Of a stretch of DNA of 64,000 nt, positions 15,846 through 25,639 are shown one piece after another. The position numbers were made by a program, and so were the translations under genes. How positions within the stretch are numbered: the first letter of the stretch is position 1; each line of letters opens with the position of its first letter. The stretch covers positions 1,674,001 to 1,738,000 of the forward strand of contig NZ_CP035491.1 of assembly GCF_004135405.1 (NCBI RefSeq), read 5' to 3'. Source of the stretch: Agromyces protaetiae (GTDB taxonomy: Bacteria; Actinomycetota; Actinomycetes; Actinomycetales; Microbacteriaceae). The notes under the pieces are model-generated. The model was not told the origin of the DNA, made no database searches, and was given only the letters and a program-made list of their open reading frames with translations.

Positions 15846-18197
15846 ATGGGCACCTCAGAAACACGTTCCACCTCCAGTCGCCCACCGCGCCGTTCCGACG
15901 ATCCCGAGCTGTTCGAGTCGACCCTCGAGGTCCTCGAACTCCTCGCGTCGCACGACCTCGCCGTCGCCCCGCACGTGGCCGCCCGACTCGGTCTCGTGCT
16001 CGCCGGAGACGCCGACGCCATCCTCGAGGTCGCTCGCGCGTTGCGCCGCGCGCAGCGACTCGGCCACGCGTCGCTACCCGACCCGCTCCCGCTCGTCCCC
16101 GCCGTCTCCGCGGCGTTCGACGAGGTCGGCGCCGAACTCGAGGACTGGGAGCGCCGGGTGCTCCTGACCGCCGCGGTGTGCGTCGGCGACCGCATCGACG
16201 TGCTGCTCGAAGCATCCGACTGCTCCATGGCCGACCTCCTCGACGGCCGTGTCAGCCGCCACCTCCTCCTCGTCGCCGGGCACTTCACCTTCGCCGACCC
16301 GCGCATGCGCGTCTGGGTCCACGGCAACGCGACGATCGCCGAACGCACCGACGTGCACGTCTCGCTCGTCGTCGCCCACCACGACTTCGGCGACGACGCC
16401 CTCGCCATCTGGCACCGGGCGCTCTCGACCCTCGAAGGCGACTCGACCCTCGTGCCGCCGCTGCTCCAGATCGCACGGCGCGCCGACTCGGCAGGCGACG
16501 CCGAATGGGCGCACGCCGTCGCCCGAGAAGCCGCGAGCCACGCGCGCGGCGTCGCGCGCGACGAGGCCGCCCTCGTCGCAGGCCGTGCGGCGCTCCACGG
16601 CGGATTCGTCGAAGACGCCGTCGACTGGCTCGGCCCCGCGGTCGAGAGCCCGAGCGCCGAGATCTCGACGCAGGCGCTCTCGGTGTTCGTCCACGCGTCC
16701 GCCCTCGCGACCGGTCTCGTGCCCGACGCCGCCCTCGACGAGCGTCTCGCCGAGGCGACCCTGGGCGACTTCCGGGCACGCGACGCCGCCGCTCACGGGC
16801 TCGTGCGCGCGCTTTCGATCGCCGCCTGCCTCCACGTCGAGGCGGGCAACGCCGAGTCGGCCAGGCACCGCCTCGACGATGCCGCCCGGGTCGTCCGCTT
16901 GCACGGCACCCCGGCAGGGGCGTGGGCCGCGGCCCGCGCGTGGTGCGCCGTGTTCGGCGTGCTCCCGTCTCCCGACCACGACCTCGGGCCGACGGCCGAC
17001 GGCGGCTCCGAGTTGGCCGAGGTGCGGGCGCTCGCCGCGGCCGTCGAGCTCGGCCTCGCGGGCGACACCGACGCCGCCCTCCGCCGGCTCCGCGAACCGC
17101 GCACCGACGACGCCGACGGCGACGAGCGCTCACCGCTCGCACGCACCTGCCGGGCGCTCGTCTCGTCGCTCATGCACCTGTGGGCCGGCGACGTCGAACG
17201 CGCGCGGCGCGCGTTCGAGGGCGCAGCCGCCGACCTGCCGCTGGCGCTGCCGTTCGCAGGCCTCGGCGTCGTCGTCGCTCGCCGCATCGCGGTACTCGAG
17301 CACGGCGAGATCGGCGTCGTCGCGCAGGCGATCGAAGCGGCGCACCCCATCTCGGGGTCGGCCCCCGTGCGCGTCGGCGAACTCGTCGACCGCGCCGTCT
17401 CGGCCTACGTCGGCGGGCGCCCGATCGAGGCGCGCACGCTCATCTCGCTCTCGAGCGATCGTCGACGCGGCACCGGATGCGTCTTCCTGCACGTTCCCGG
17501 CATCGACGCGCTCTCGGCCGACGAGAGCGTCGTCGCGGCGTCCGAGCGGATGCCTCGGGGCGCGGCGGTCGCGCGCCAGGTGCGCCAGCTCATCCGAAGC
17601 GAAGACCCCGGCGCGATCGCCGCGGCCGCCGAACGCTCGAACACGATCGACTCGATCTACGAGCGCGGACAGGCCGAACTCCTGCTCGGGCGAGCACGGG
17701 CGACGCAGGGTGCGCTCGCCGAGGCCCGGCAGCACTTCGTGACGTCCGAGACGCTCTTCCGCGAGGCGGGAGCCGGCGCGTGGCGCCAGGTCGCCGAGCG
17801 GCAGGTGGCGGCGCTGCCCTCCGAACGGCAGAGCCCCGTGCTCGCCGAGGTCGAGTTCCCCGGCGCCCAGGGCGCCCCAGTGTTCGATGACGCCGTGCCG
17901 ACCACCGGCGAGATGCGGGTGATCAGGGGTGACCGAGTGCTCGGCGACGACCCGCTCGCCGCGTGCCGCGAGCGCTGGGCCGAAGTGCTCACCGACCGCG
18001 AGCTCGAGGTCGCCATGCTCGTCGCCCGCGGGGCGTCCAACCGCGACGTCGCCGGAGAGCTGTACGTCTCCGTTCGCACGGTCGAGGTGCACGTCGGCCG
18101 CGTGTTCACGAAGCTCGGGGTGCACTCGAGGGTCGAACTCGCCGTGCTCGCGCACCGCGACCTCGGTCGCCCGCTGACGCGCGCCGGGGGGCGCTGA
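15846..18197 (+). CDS. Large LuxR-family transcriptional regulator
   Basis: A 783-residue protein with a C-terminal LuxR helix-turn-helix (residues about 715-775): LTDRELEVAMLVARGASNRD, then VSVRTVEVHVGRVFTKLGV. The remaining 700 residues are helical and alanine-rich, resembling the TPR-like sensory part of MalT/LAL regulators. The usual Walker A of LAL proteins is not evident in the N-terminus. ATG 15846 is chosen for its GGAGG ribosome site; an in-frame ATG at 15768 lies in the A+T-rich promoter patch. Its stop is 194 bases before the first chitinase, transcribed in the same direction, so it may regulate the chitinases; that is inference from position. Confidence 0.82.
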   Translation: MGTSETRSTSSRPPRRSDDPELFESTLEVLELLASHDLAVAPHVAARLGLVLAGDADAILEVARALRRAQRLGHASLPDPLPLVPAVSAAFDEVGAELEDWERRVLLTAAVCVGDRIDVLLEASDCSMADLLDGRVSRHLLLVAGHFTFADPRMRVWVHGNATIAERTDVHVSLVVAHHDFGDDALAIWHRALSTLEGDSTLVPPLLQIARRADSAGDAEWAHAVAREAASHARGVARDEAALVAGRAALHGGFVEDAVDWLGPAVESPSAEISTQALSVFVHASALATGLVPDAALDERLAEATLGDFRARDAAAHGLVRALSIAACLHVEAGNAESARHRLDDAARVVRLHGTPAGAWAAARAWCAVFGVLPSPDHDLGPTADGGSELAEVRALAAAVELGLAGDTDAALRRLREPRTDDADGDERSPLARTCRALVSSLMHLWAGDVERARRAFEGAAADLPLALPFAGLGVVVARRIAVLEHGEIGVVAQAIEAAHPISGSAPVRVGELVDRAVSAYVGGRPIEARTLISLSSDRRRGTGCVFLHVPGIDALSADESVVAASERMPRGAAVARQVRQLIRSEDPGAIAAAAERSNTIDSIYERGQAELLLGRARATQGALAEARQHFVTSETLFREAGAGAWRQVAERQVAALPSERQSPVLAEVEFPGAQGAPVFDDAVPTTGEMRVIRGDRVLGDDPLAACRERWAEVLTDRELEVAMLVARGASNRDVAGELYVSVRTVEVHVGRVFTKLGVHSRVELAVLAHRDLGRPLTRAGGR

Positions 18198-18225
18198 GCG
18201 TTTCCGCGCCGCACGGTCGCGGGGG

Positions 18226-18274
18226 AGGCATCCGCCGCTCCGGGGCATCCGTCTCGCCGAGACATCCGCATCCG
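18226..18274. repeat. Cluster of four same-facing GCATCC/ACATCC words upstream of chitinase
   Basis: Within 49 bases there are four copies: GGCATCCG, GGCATCCG, GACATCCG and GCATCCG, all in the same orientation. They are copies of the window-wide word (complement of CGGATGCC / CGGATGTC). They lie between the LuxR gene and the promoter region of the first chitinase. Confidence 0.55.
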
Positions 18275-18391
18275 CCCTGCTACGTAGTCCTCCGTATGCG
18301 TGGATGTGCGGACGCGCACGACGCCCCGTCGCCAATACCGTCATCCTGCCGCGCGCGATCGCGCGCGCACGGAAACGACGACAGGAACGAC

Positions 18392-21043
18392 ATGCGACCG
18401 ATAGGCAGCCTGCGACACCGACTTCGCGTCGGCGCCGTCGCCGTGGGCATCGGCCTCCTCGCGACCGCGATGGCCCCGCTCGCTCCCGCTACGGCGGCGA
18501 CCGCGTGCACCACCGCGTGGAGCTCGAAGACGACCTACGTGGGCGGCGACAGCGCCTCGTACAACGGCAAGAACTACACCGCCAAGTGGTGGACGCTGAA
18601 CAACATCCCCGGCACCGAGCAGTGGGGTCCGTGGGAGGACAAGGGTGCGTGCGATGGCGGCACGCCCACGACGACGCCTCCGGCCACGACGCCCCCGGTG
18701 ACGACCCCGCCCGTCACGACGCCGCCCGTGACCACGCCTCCGGTCACGACCCCTCCGGTGACGACCCCGCCCGTCACGACTCCGCCCGTCACGACTCCGC
18801 CCGTCGGCAACGTCTGGACTTCGAACCCCGACGAGAAGTGCCGCCCCGACGGTCTCTACCAGACCCCCGGCGTCGACGTGCCGTACTGCAAGGTCTACGA
18901 CACCGCGGGCCGCGAGAAGCTCCCCAACGGCCTCGAGAACCGCGTCATCGGCTACTTCACGAGCTGGCGCACCGGCCAGAACGGCCAACCGCGCTATCTC
19001 GCGAGCGACATCCCCTGGAAGCAGCTCAGCCACATCAACTACGCCTTCGGCCACATCGACGGCCAGGGCAAGGTTTCGGTGGGCGCGGAGGCCGCGGGCG
19101 ACGCGGCGACCGAGCTCACCTGGCCCGGCGTCGCCGGCGCCGAGATGGACTCGTCGCTCGCCTACAAGGGCCACTTCAACCTGCTGACGAAGTACAAGAA
19201 GCAGAACCCGGGCGTGAAGACCCTCATCTCGGTCGGCGGCTGGGCCGAGACCGGCGGCTTCTTCGACGCCGACGGTTCGCGCGTCGCCTCGGGCGGCTTC
19301 TACACGCTCACGGAGACGCAGGCCAAGATCGACACGTTCGCCGACTCGGCCGTGGCGTTCATCCGCCAGTACGGCTTCGACGGCGTCGACATCGACTACG
19401 AGTACGCCACGAGTAACTCGAAGGCCGGCAACCCCGACGACTTCCAGTTCTCCGACTCGCGTCGAGGGACGCTGTGGAAGAACTACACGGCGCTCATGAA
19501 GACGCTCCGCGAGAAGCTCGACAAGGCGAGCGCGGCCGACGGCAAGTACTACATGCTCACCGTCGCCGCTCCCGCCTCGGGCTGGCTCCTCCGCGGCCAG
19601 GAAGTGCACCAGGTCGTGCAGTACCTCGACTACGTCAACATGATGAGCTACGACCTGCACGGCGCGTGGAACAACTTCGTCGGCGGCAACGCGCCGCTCT
19701 ACGACGACGGCCGCGACCCCGAGCTGTCGGCGGGCGGCGTGTACTCCGCCTACAGCGGCATCGGGTACCTGAACGGCGACTGGGCGTACCACTACTTCCG
19801 CGGTGCGCTCCCCGCCGGCCGCATCAACCTCGGCGTGCCGTTCTACACCCGCGGGTGGACGAACGTCACGGGCGGCACGAACGGCAACGGCGGCAGCGCG
19901 CAGCTCGCCGACCAGACCAAGTGTCCGCCCGGCACCGGCCCGACGATCGGCTCGACCAACAAGTGCGGCAACGGCGCGGTCGGCATCGACAACCTGTGGC
20001 ACGACTCCGACCCGCAGGGTTCCGAGGTGCCGTCGGGCGTCAACCCGATCTGGCACGTGCTGAACCTCGAGAAGGGCAAGGTCGGCGACTACACGGCGAG
20101 CTACGGCTCCCCGACGACGATCACGGGCGCCTACGTCCACAACTTCGACTCGGTCACCAAGAACGAGTGGTGGTGGAACGCGACGACGAAGACCTACCTG
20201 TCGGGGGACAGCGACCAGGCCATCGCGGCCAAGGCCGACTACGTCGCGCAGAAGGGCCTCGGCGGCATCATGATCTGGGAGCTCTCGGGCGACTACGACT
20301 ACAACCAGGCGAAGGGTCAGTACGAGATGGGCGACACGCTCATCACGAAGATCCACGACCGTCTGGCCGCGTCGACGCCGTACGGGGCGACGAAGGCCGA
20401 CGTCGCGATGCCGACGAAGGCGATCGACCTGCAGGTCACGTTCTCGGAGTTCGCGCTCGGTGACAACAACTACCCGATCAACCCCAAGGTGACGTTCAAG
20501 AACAACTCGAAGACGGCGATCCCCGCGGGTGCGACGATCACGTTCGACACCGCGACGAGCGACACGGGTGCGCTGAGCGAGCAGAACGGCTGGGGCGGTG
20601 TGAAGCTCTCGAGCGACCACACCGGGTCGAACGTCGGCGGACTCAAGGGCGACTTCCACACCTACCAGATCAAGGTTCCGTCGGGCGGCATCCCGGCCGG
20701 CGGAACCGCCTACACGAAGCTGTCGTGGAGGCTGCCGATGGCGCAGATCTCGAACCTCCGGGTCAAGATCGGCACCGAGACGTACGCGACGCTGTACGAC
20801 TACCCGCGGAACGTGACGCTCGTCGAACCGACGGCCGGCACGACGAACCCGACCACCAACCCCACGAACCCCACCAACCCCACGAACCCGGGCGCGTGCA
20901 CGGCTCCGGCGTACAGCGCGTCGAAGATCTACGTGGGCGGCGACAAGGTCACCTACAACGGTGCGCACTTCACCGCCAAGTGGTGGACCACGGGCGAGAC
21001 GCCGGGTGCGGCGCAGGTCTGGGGCGATGCCGTCGCCTGCTGA
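18392..21043 (+). CDS. Secreted GH18 chitinase with two CBM5/12-type chitin-binding modules
   Basis: An 883-residue exported chitinase cleaving beta-1,4 bonds of chitin. Order: signal peptide (residues 1 to about 36, ending PATA), chitin-binding module of the CBM5/12 type (WSSKTTYVGGD ... AKWWTLNNIPG), Thr-Pro linker of repeated TTPPV, GH18 barrel starting NRVIGYFTSW with the catalytic motif DGVDIDYE (Glu is the acid) and later MMSYDLHGAW, a beta-rich module (from about residue 670) like the ChiC C-terminal domain, an Asn-Pro-Thr linker and a second CBM5/12. ATG 18392 has AGGAA upstream and is followed at once by the signal peptide. It is same-strand with a second chitinase downstream, separated by a hairpin terminator. 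The preceding LuxR gene could be its regulator. Confidence 0.92.
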   Translation: MRPIGSLRHRLRVGAVAVGIGLLATAMAPLAPATAATACTTAWSSKTTYVGGDSASYNGKNYTAKWWTLNNIPGTEQWGPWEDKGACDGGTPTTTPPATTPPVTTPPVTTPPVTTPPVTTPPVTTPPVTTPPVTTPPVGNVWTSNPDEKCRPDGLYQTPGVDVPYCKVYDTAGREKLPNGLENRVIGYFTSWRTGQNGQPRYLASDIPWKQLSHINYAFGHIDGQGKVSVGAEAAGDAATELTWPGVAGAEMDSSLAYKGHFNLLTKYKKQNPGVKTLISVGGWAETGGFFDADGSRVASGGFYTLTETQAKIDTFADSAVAFIRQYGFDGVDIDYEYATSNSKAGNPDDFQFSDSRRGTLWKNYTALMKTLREKLDKASAADGKYYMLTVAAPASGWLLRGQEVHQVVQYLDYVNMMSYDLHGAWNNFVGGNAPLYDDGRDPELSAGGVYSAYSGIGYLNGDWAYHYFRGALPAGRINLGVPFYTRGWTNVTGGTNGNGGSAQLADQTKCPPGTGPTIGSTNKCGNGAVGIDNLWHDSDPQGSEVPSGVNPIWHVLNLEKGKVGDYTASYGSPTTITGAYVHNFDSVTKNEWWWNATTKTYLSGDSDQAIAAKADYVAQKGLGGIMIWELSGDYDYNQAKGQYEMGDTLITKIHDRLAASTPYGATKADVAMPTKAIDLQVTFSEFALGDNNYPINPKVTFKNNSKTAIPAGATITFDTATSDTGALSEQNGWGGVKLSSDHTGSNVGGLKGDFHTYQIKVPSGGIPAGGTAYTKLSWRLPMAQISNLRVKIGTETYATLYDYPRNVTLVEPTAGTTNPTTNPTNPTNPTNPGACTAPAYSASKIYVGGDKVTYNGAHFTAKWWTTGETPGAAQVWGDAVAC

Positions 21044-21101
21044 TCGGCACCTGAACGGCGCGTGATGCGCGCCTGAACCGCACTCATCCGCACCGACACG
21101 A

Positions 21102-21133
21102 CGGGCGGGGGCTTCGAGAGAAGCTCCCGCCCG
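21102..21133 (+). terminator. Hairpin between the two chitinases
   Basis: CGGGCGGGGGCTT (21102-21114) pairs with AAGCTCCCGCCCG (21121-21133) around a 6-nt loop, with one mismatch. It lies 58 bases after the first chitinase stop and probably separates the two transcription units. Confidence 0.65.
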
Positions 21134-21275
21134 TACGTATTTCCCCGTACTCACTCCGGGGGGTACGTGTTCGATCATGTGGATCACGCGGACGCCGAAC
21201 CGGAAAGAGAGTTCATAGTTTTGTTCTCGTCCACCGGTGCATCCGCACCACCCCCATACCAACGAAGGCATGTGC

Positions 21276-23179
21276 ATGGAGAACAAGAGTCCGAAGCGGC
21301 GCCTCCGCTCGGCGCTCGCGGCTGTCGCGACCGGAGCGCTCGTCGCCGGTCTCGCCGGCTTCGGCGCGACGAGCGCGCAGGCGGCCGAATCGACCATCGA
21401 GTCGAGCGCCCTCAACGGCTACCGGAACGTCGGCTACTTCGCCCAGTGGGGCGTCTACGACCGCGGCTACCAGGTCAAGCAGATCGACACCTCGGGTGCC
21501 GCCGCCAGCCTGACCCACATCAACTACTCGTTCGGCAACATCAACAACGTCACCCTCAAGTGCTTCGAGGCGAACAAGGCGCAGGGCACGGGCCCCAACG
21601 GCTCCGACGGCGCCGGTGACTCGTGGGCCGACTACCAGGCGGGATACGGCGCCGACAAGTCGGTCTCGGGCAAGGCCGACCTGTGGGAGCAGCCGCTCGC
21701 GGGCTCGTTCAACCAGCTCAAGCAGCTGAAGGAGAAGTACCCGAAGCTCAAGGTCATGCTGTCGATCGGCGGCTGGACCTGGTCGAAGAACTTCTCGAAG
21801 GCCGCTGCGACCGACGCGACCCGCAAGGCGTTCGTCGAGAGCTGCCTCGACATCTACATCAAGGGCAACCTGCCCGTCGCCGACAACCGCGGCGGCCAGG
21901 GCGTCGCGGCCGGCATCTTCGACGGCATCGACATCGACTGGGAGTGGCCGGGTTCGCTGAACGGCGAGGTGGGCAACTACGTCGACACCGCGAACGACGC
22001 GAAGAACCTCACGGCGCTGCTCAAGGAGTTCCGCACGCAGCTCGACGCGCTGACGGTCACGACCGGCAAGAAGTACCAGCTCTCGGCCTTCCTCCCGGCC
22101 AACCCCGCCGACATCGCGTCCGGCGGCTGGAACAACCCCGAGAACTTCAAGTACCTCGACTTCGGCAACATCCAGGGCTACGACCTCCACGGCGCGTGGG
22201 ACCCGACGCTCACGGGCCACCAGGCGAACCTGTACGACGACCCGAAGGACACGCGCGCAGCCGCTCGTCAGTTCAGCGTCGACAAGGCCGTCAAGGAGTA
22301 CCTGAAGACGGGCATCGCCCCCAAGCAGCTCGGCATCGGTCTCGCGGCCTACGGCCGCGGCTGGACCGGCGTGAAGTCGTCGACCCCGTGGAGCTCCGCG
22401 ACCGCGGGCGCCAAGGGCAAGTACGAGACCGGCATCGAGGACTACTACGTCCTGAAGACGCAGGGCACCGAGTACTACGACGCGACCATCGGCGCCGCGT
22501 GGCGCTACGACGGCACCAACTGGTGGAGCCTCGACAACAAGCAGACCATCGAGCAGAAGTCGCAGTACATCGTCGACAAGGGCCTCGGCGGCGGCATGTG
22601 GTGGAGCCTCGACGGCGACCGCAGCGGTGAGCTGATCGGCGCGCTCTCGACGAAGCTCAAGGCTGCGAAGAAGGGCCCGGCCACCGACCCCAGGGCACCG
22701 GCTACCCCATCACGACGCCTCCGGCGCCCAAGGGCTGCGACATCCCGTGGTCGAAGACCGCAATCTACCTCGGCGGCGCGACCGTCGAGTACCAGGGCAA
22801 CGAGTACAAGGCGGCTTGGTGGACGCAGAACAACGTGCCCACCGCCGGCGGTCCTTGGAGCCTCGTCGGCCCGTGCGGCGGCACCACGACGCCTCCCACG
22901 ACCACGACGCCTCCCACGACCACGACCCCGCCCACCACGACGACGCCTCCCACGACGAAGCCGCCCGTGACGACGCCGCCGGTCACCACGACGCCCCCGA
23001 CCACGACCACCCCGCCGACCAACAACTGCCCCGCAGCCTGGTCGTCGAAGACGGTCTACGTCGGCGGTGAGACGATCACCTACAACGGCAAGACATACAA
23101 GGCCAAGTGGTGGACGCTGAACAACATCCCGGGCACCGAGCAGTGGGGTCCGTGGGAGCAGACCGGCACGTGCGCCTGA
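21276..23179 (+). pseudogene. Second secreted GH18 chitinase, frameshifted as read in its linker
   Basis: About 634 residues when repaired. It has a signal peptide (from MENKSPKRRL to about residue 38, ATSAQAA), a GH18 domain starting YRNVGYFAQWG with catalytic DGIDIDWEWP, and IQGYDLHGAW, all in one frame. After KKGPATDP the frame moves: one more C in the run at 22687-22690 gives DPQGTGYPITTPPAPKG, then a CBM5/12 module (AAWWTQNNVP), a Thr-Pro linker and a second CBM5/12 ending ACTGTCA-like EQTGTCA. The catalytic domain is unaffected; as read, a chitinase lacking both binding modules would be made. ATG 21276 fits the GAAGG ribosome site (7-nt spacing) better than ATG 21270. Its final CBM is nearly identical in DNA to the first CBM of the upstream chitinase. 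Confidence 0.88.
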
Positions 23180-23270
23180 ACTAGACGCCTGCTGATCTGA
23201 CCGATCGAAGGATGCCCCGGGGTTTGAACTGGTCCCCGTTTGTTGGACTGGCCAAGTGAGAGCTTAGGGG

Positions 23271-24115
23271 CTAAGCGGCAAGGGCCTGGGTCCGGTATTG
23301 CACCGGGCTCAGGCCCTTGAGCGTGGAGTGGGTTCGGTCGGTGTTGTACCAGGCGATGTAGGCGTCGATCGCCGTGGTCAGCGCGTCAATGGTGAGGAAC
23401 GTGGTGTTGCAGTAGAGCTCGTCTTTGAGGTGTCCGAAGAAGCTCTCCATGACCGCGTTGTCGAGGCAGTTGCCCTTGCGGGACATTGACTGGACCGCGC
23501 GGTTCTTGAGGAGCTTGCGCCAGGACGAGTGCTGGTACTGGAACCCCTGGTCCGAGTGGACGATCGGCTTCTGGCCACGTTGCCGCCTGGTCATCGCCTG
23601 CCGCAGCGAACTGTTGGCCAGCTCGAGGTTCGGCGACAGCCCGACCGTGTGGCCGATGATCTGTCGGTCGAACAGGTCCATCACTGTCGACAGGTAGACC
23701 TTCCGGTCGGCGACGTGGAACTCGGTTACGTCGGTGACCCACTTCTGGTTCGGCCCCGTCGTCGTGAAGTCGCGTTGCAGGAGGTTCGGGGCAACCTTGC
23801 CGGACTGGCCCTTGTACGAGTTGTACCGTTTGCGGCGGCGGATCTGGCAGCGCAGCCCGAGTCGGCGCATGAGCTTGAGCACGGTCTTCTTCGACACCAC
23901 CCAGCCCGCTGCGCGAAGCTCGCGCTGAACGCGACGGTGCCCGTAGCGGCGTTGAAGCGGTCGAAGATCCGGCGAATCGCGTCCTTCAACGCCGCGTGCT
24001 CGTCCGGATGATCGAGGCGGGCCTGGTGGTAGAAGAACGTCGACCGGGCAAGCCCAGCGGCCCACAGCAGAGCGGTGAGGGGGTGTTCGGCCTTGAGAGC
24101 AACGACGGCGTTCAC
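23271..24115 (-). pseudogene. IS3-family transposase OrfB (DDE integrase), frameshifted as read
   Basis: About 281 residues if repaired. The catalytic triad is visible: Asp in KWVTDVTEF, Asp in IVHSDQGFQY, and Glu in DNAVMESFFGHLKDEL. Ahead of it RYGHRRVQRELRAAGW and LGLRCQIRRRKRY are the usual HTH_21/linker region. The first part, from the GTG at 24115, is in another frame (MNAVVALKAEHPLTALLWAA ... AIRRIFDRF). Adding one T to the TT at 23952-23953 (plus strand) joins it as FKRRYGHRRV. The GTG overlaps the orfA stop (GTGA), so coupling is by stop-start overlap instead of the usual -1 slippage. As read, the element cannot make a full transposase. Confidence 0.82.
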
Positions 24116-24606
24116 CTTGTCCGTCGTTTCTGATCCATCAAGGCCCGCAATTTTCCCAGGTACGCGTTTTGCGCCCGCAGATACTCGTTCTCACGTCGTA
24201 ACCGCTCCAGCTCGGACTCCTCGACCAGCTTCGACGAGGTCGACCCCGGTGGTCGGCCCTTCGGTTTCGGACGCAACGCTTCCTCGCCCTCGTTGCGATA
24301 CTTCCGCGCCCACGTCTTCAGCAGCACCGGCGAAGAGAGGCCCGCTTCCTCAGCCAACGCGACCGCTTCCTCACCCGCCAGGAACCGCTTCACGAGGGCG
24401 AGCTTGAACTCGAACGAGTACGACGGCCTCCCAGTTCTCGACACCAACGCTCCTCGACCGCGAATCCGCCAACGCTGATAGAGATGCCTGACCGGGCCAC
24501 GCGGCACGCCCAGCAACGTCGACACCGCCGTATCAGCGAGGCCCTCCTCGAACGACGCTACCGCCCACAACCGCTGCGCCTCAGTCAGCGAACTTCTCGG
24601 ATCCAA
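24112..24606 (-). CDS. IS3-family transposase OrfA (helix-turn-helix subunit)
   Basis: A 164-residue protein with two helix-turn-helix parts: DTAVSTLLGVPRGPVRHLYQ and FKLALVKRFLAGEEAVALAEE, followed by a basic GRPPGSTSSK linker and a C-terminal leucine-zipper-like segment (LERLRRENEYLRAQNAYLGK) used for OrfA multimerisation. It binds the IS ends. It is longer than the common 90-110-residue OrfA because it has an extra N-terminal HTH. The start lies just inside the right inverted repeat. Confidence 0.85.
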   Translation of the reverse strand: MDPRSSLTEAQRLWAVASFEEGLADTAVSTLLGVPRGPVRHLYQRWRIRGRGALVSRTGRPSYSFEFKLALVKRFLAGEEAVALAEEAGLSSPVLLKTWARKYRNEGEEALRPKPKGRPPGSTSSKLVEESELERLRRENEYLRAQNAYLGKLRALMDQKRRTR

Positions 24607-24751
24607 ACGAACAACCCCCAGGAGTCAAACTGAATTCCTCAGTCCAACTCCCGGGGGCAGTTCAGACCCCGGGGCATCTTCGCGTCTCCGAGGTCCGGTC
24701 TCGGCATGAGTGCGATGTCTCGCGGATGTCTCGCAGGGCGCCTGCACAGAC

Positions 24752-24786
24752 GACGGATGCCCCGGGGCGACCCCGGGGCATCCGTC
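24752..24786 (-). terminator. Perfect 16-bp hairpin after pstB, containing the GGATGCCCCG word
   Basis: GACGGATGCCCCGGGG (24752-24767) pairs fully with 24771-24786 around a CGA loop. It lies 36 bases downstream of the pstB stop on the minus strand and should end the pst operon. The arms carry the recurrent GGATGCC word. Confidence 0.75.
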
Positions 24787-24821
24787 ATGCTGTCCTCGCG
24801 CTCACGCCGAGCGCGCGCCGA

Positions 24822-25601
24822 TCATCCGAAGCGGCCCGAGACGTAGTCTTCCGTGGCCTGCACCGACGGGTTCGAGAAGATCGTCATGGTGTCGTCGTAC
24901 TCGATGAGGTGGCCGGGCTTGCCCGTGCCGGCGATGTTGAAGAACGCCGTCTTGTCGGACACGCGCGACGCCTGCTGCATGTTGTGGGTCACGATCACGA
25001 TCGTGTACTCCTGCTTGAGCTCTTCGATGAGGTCCTCGATCGCGAGCGTCGAGATGGGGTCGAGGGCCGAGCACGGCTCGTCCATGAGAATCACCTCGGG
25101 CTCGACCGCGATCGCGCGCGCGATGCACAGGCGCTGCTGCTGGCCGCCCGAGAGGCCGGAGCCCGGGCGGTCGAGGCGGTCCTTGACCTCGTTCCAGAGG
25201 TTCGCGCCCTGGAGCGACTTCTCGACGAGGGCGTCGGCGTCGGACTTCGACATCCGCTGGTTGTTCAGCCGCACGCCCGCGAGCACGTTCTCTTTGATCG
25301 ACATCGTGGGGAACGGGTTCGGCCGCTGGAAGACCATGCCCACCTGACGGCGCACGAGCACGGGGTCGACGCCGGGACCGTAGAGGTCATTGCCGTCGAC
25401 GAGCACCTGGCCCTCGACGCGCGCGCCCGGGATGACCTCGTGCATGCGGTTGAGGGTACGGAGGAAGGTCGACTTGCCGCAGCCCGACGGGCCGATGAAG
25501 GCCGTCACCGTGCGGGGCTCGATCTCGAGCGTGATGCCCTCGACCGCGAGGAACTTCGAGTAGTAGACGTTGAGGTCGTTGACTTCGATGCGCTTGGACA
25601 C
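24822..25601 (-). CDS. pstB: Phosphate ABC transporter ATP-binding protein
   Basis: A 259-residue ATPase that powers high-affinity phosphate import with PstA, PstC and PstS at the inner face of the membrane. Walker A is GPSGCGKST, the signature is LSGGQQQR, Walker B is [13 protein letters not shown] and the switch His is in VTHNMQQA. PstB-specific features include [14 protein letters not shown] and [13 protein letters not shown]. The GTG start at 25601 has GGAGA upstream (on the minus strand). It is the last gene of pstSCAB, 38 bases after pstA, and is followed by a strong hairpin. Confidence 0.95.
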   Translation of the reverse strand: MSKRIEVNDLNVYYSKFLAVEGITLEIEPRTVTAFIGPSGCGKSTFLRTLNRMHEVIPGARVEGQVLVDGNDLYGPGVDPVLVRRQVGMVFQRPNPFPTMSIKENVLAGVRLNNQRMSKSDADALVEKSLQGANLWNEVKDRLDRPGSGLSGGQQQRLCIARAIAVEPEVILMDEPCSALDPISTLAIEDLIEELKQEYTIVIVTHNMQQASRVSDKTAFFNIAGTGKPGHLIEYDDTMTIFSNPSVQATEDYVSGRFG

Positions 25602-25639
25602 GGTGTCTTCGGTTCTCCAGGGTGCGGTGGTCGGTGGGC

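Larger units (their letters stand above)
23225..24664 (-). mobile_element. IS3-family insertion sequence, about 1440 bp
   Basis: The ends are imperfect inverted repeats: left TGAACTGGTCCCCG followed by GTTGGACTG, and right (read inward on the other strand) TGAACTGCCCCCGG followed by GTTGGACTG. It carries orfA and orfB of an IS3-type transposase on the minus strand. Immediately outside are GATGCCCCGGGGT (23211-23223) on the left and ACCCCGGGGCATC (24666-24678) on the right. These are complementary to each other, so the element seems to have landed in the loop of a hairpin terminator. A direct target duplication is not clear. The inner sequence is slightly less G+C-rich than its neighbours, consistent with recent arrival. 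Confidence 0.85.
23211..24680. terminator. Chitinase terminator hairpin split by the IS element
   Basis: Left arm GATGCCCCGGGG at 23211-23222 and right arm CCCCGGGGCATC at 24667-24678 are perfect complements that flank the IS. A whole hairpin of the same sequence stands nearby at 24752-24786. The simplest reading is that a terminator following the second chitinase was interrupted at its loop. Confidence 0.5.

Noticed and set aside
18198..18391. A DasR (dre) operator upstream of the chitinases
   Set aside because: No sequence close to the ACTGGTCTAGACCAGT-type palindrome was found here or at 21134-21275.
18672..18805. CRISPR-like or satellite repeat in the first chitinase
   Set aside because: It is the in-frame coding repeat for a Thr-Pro linker (TTPPV).
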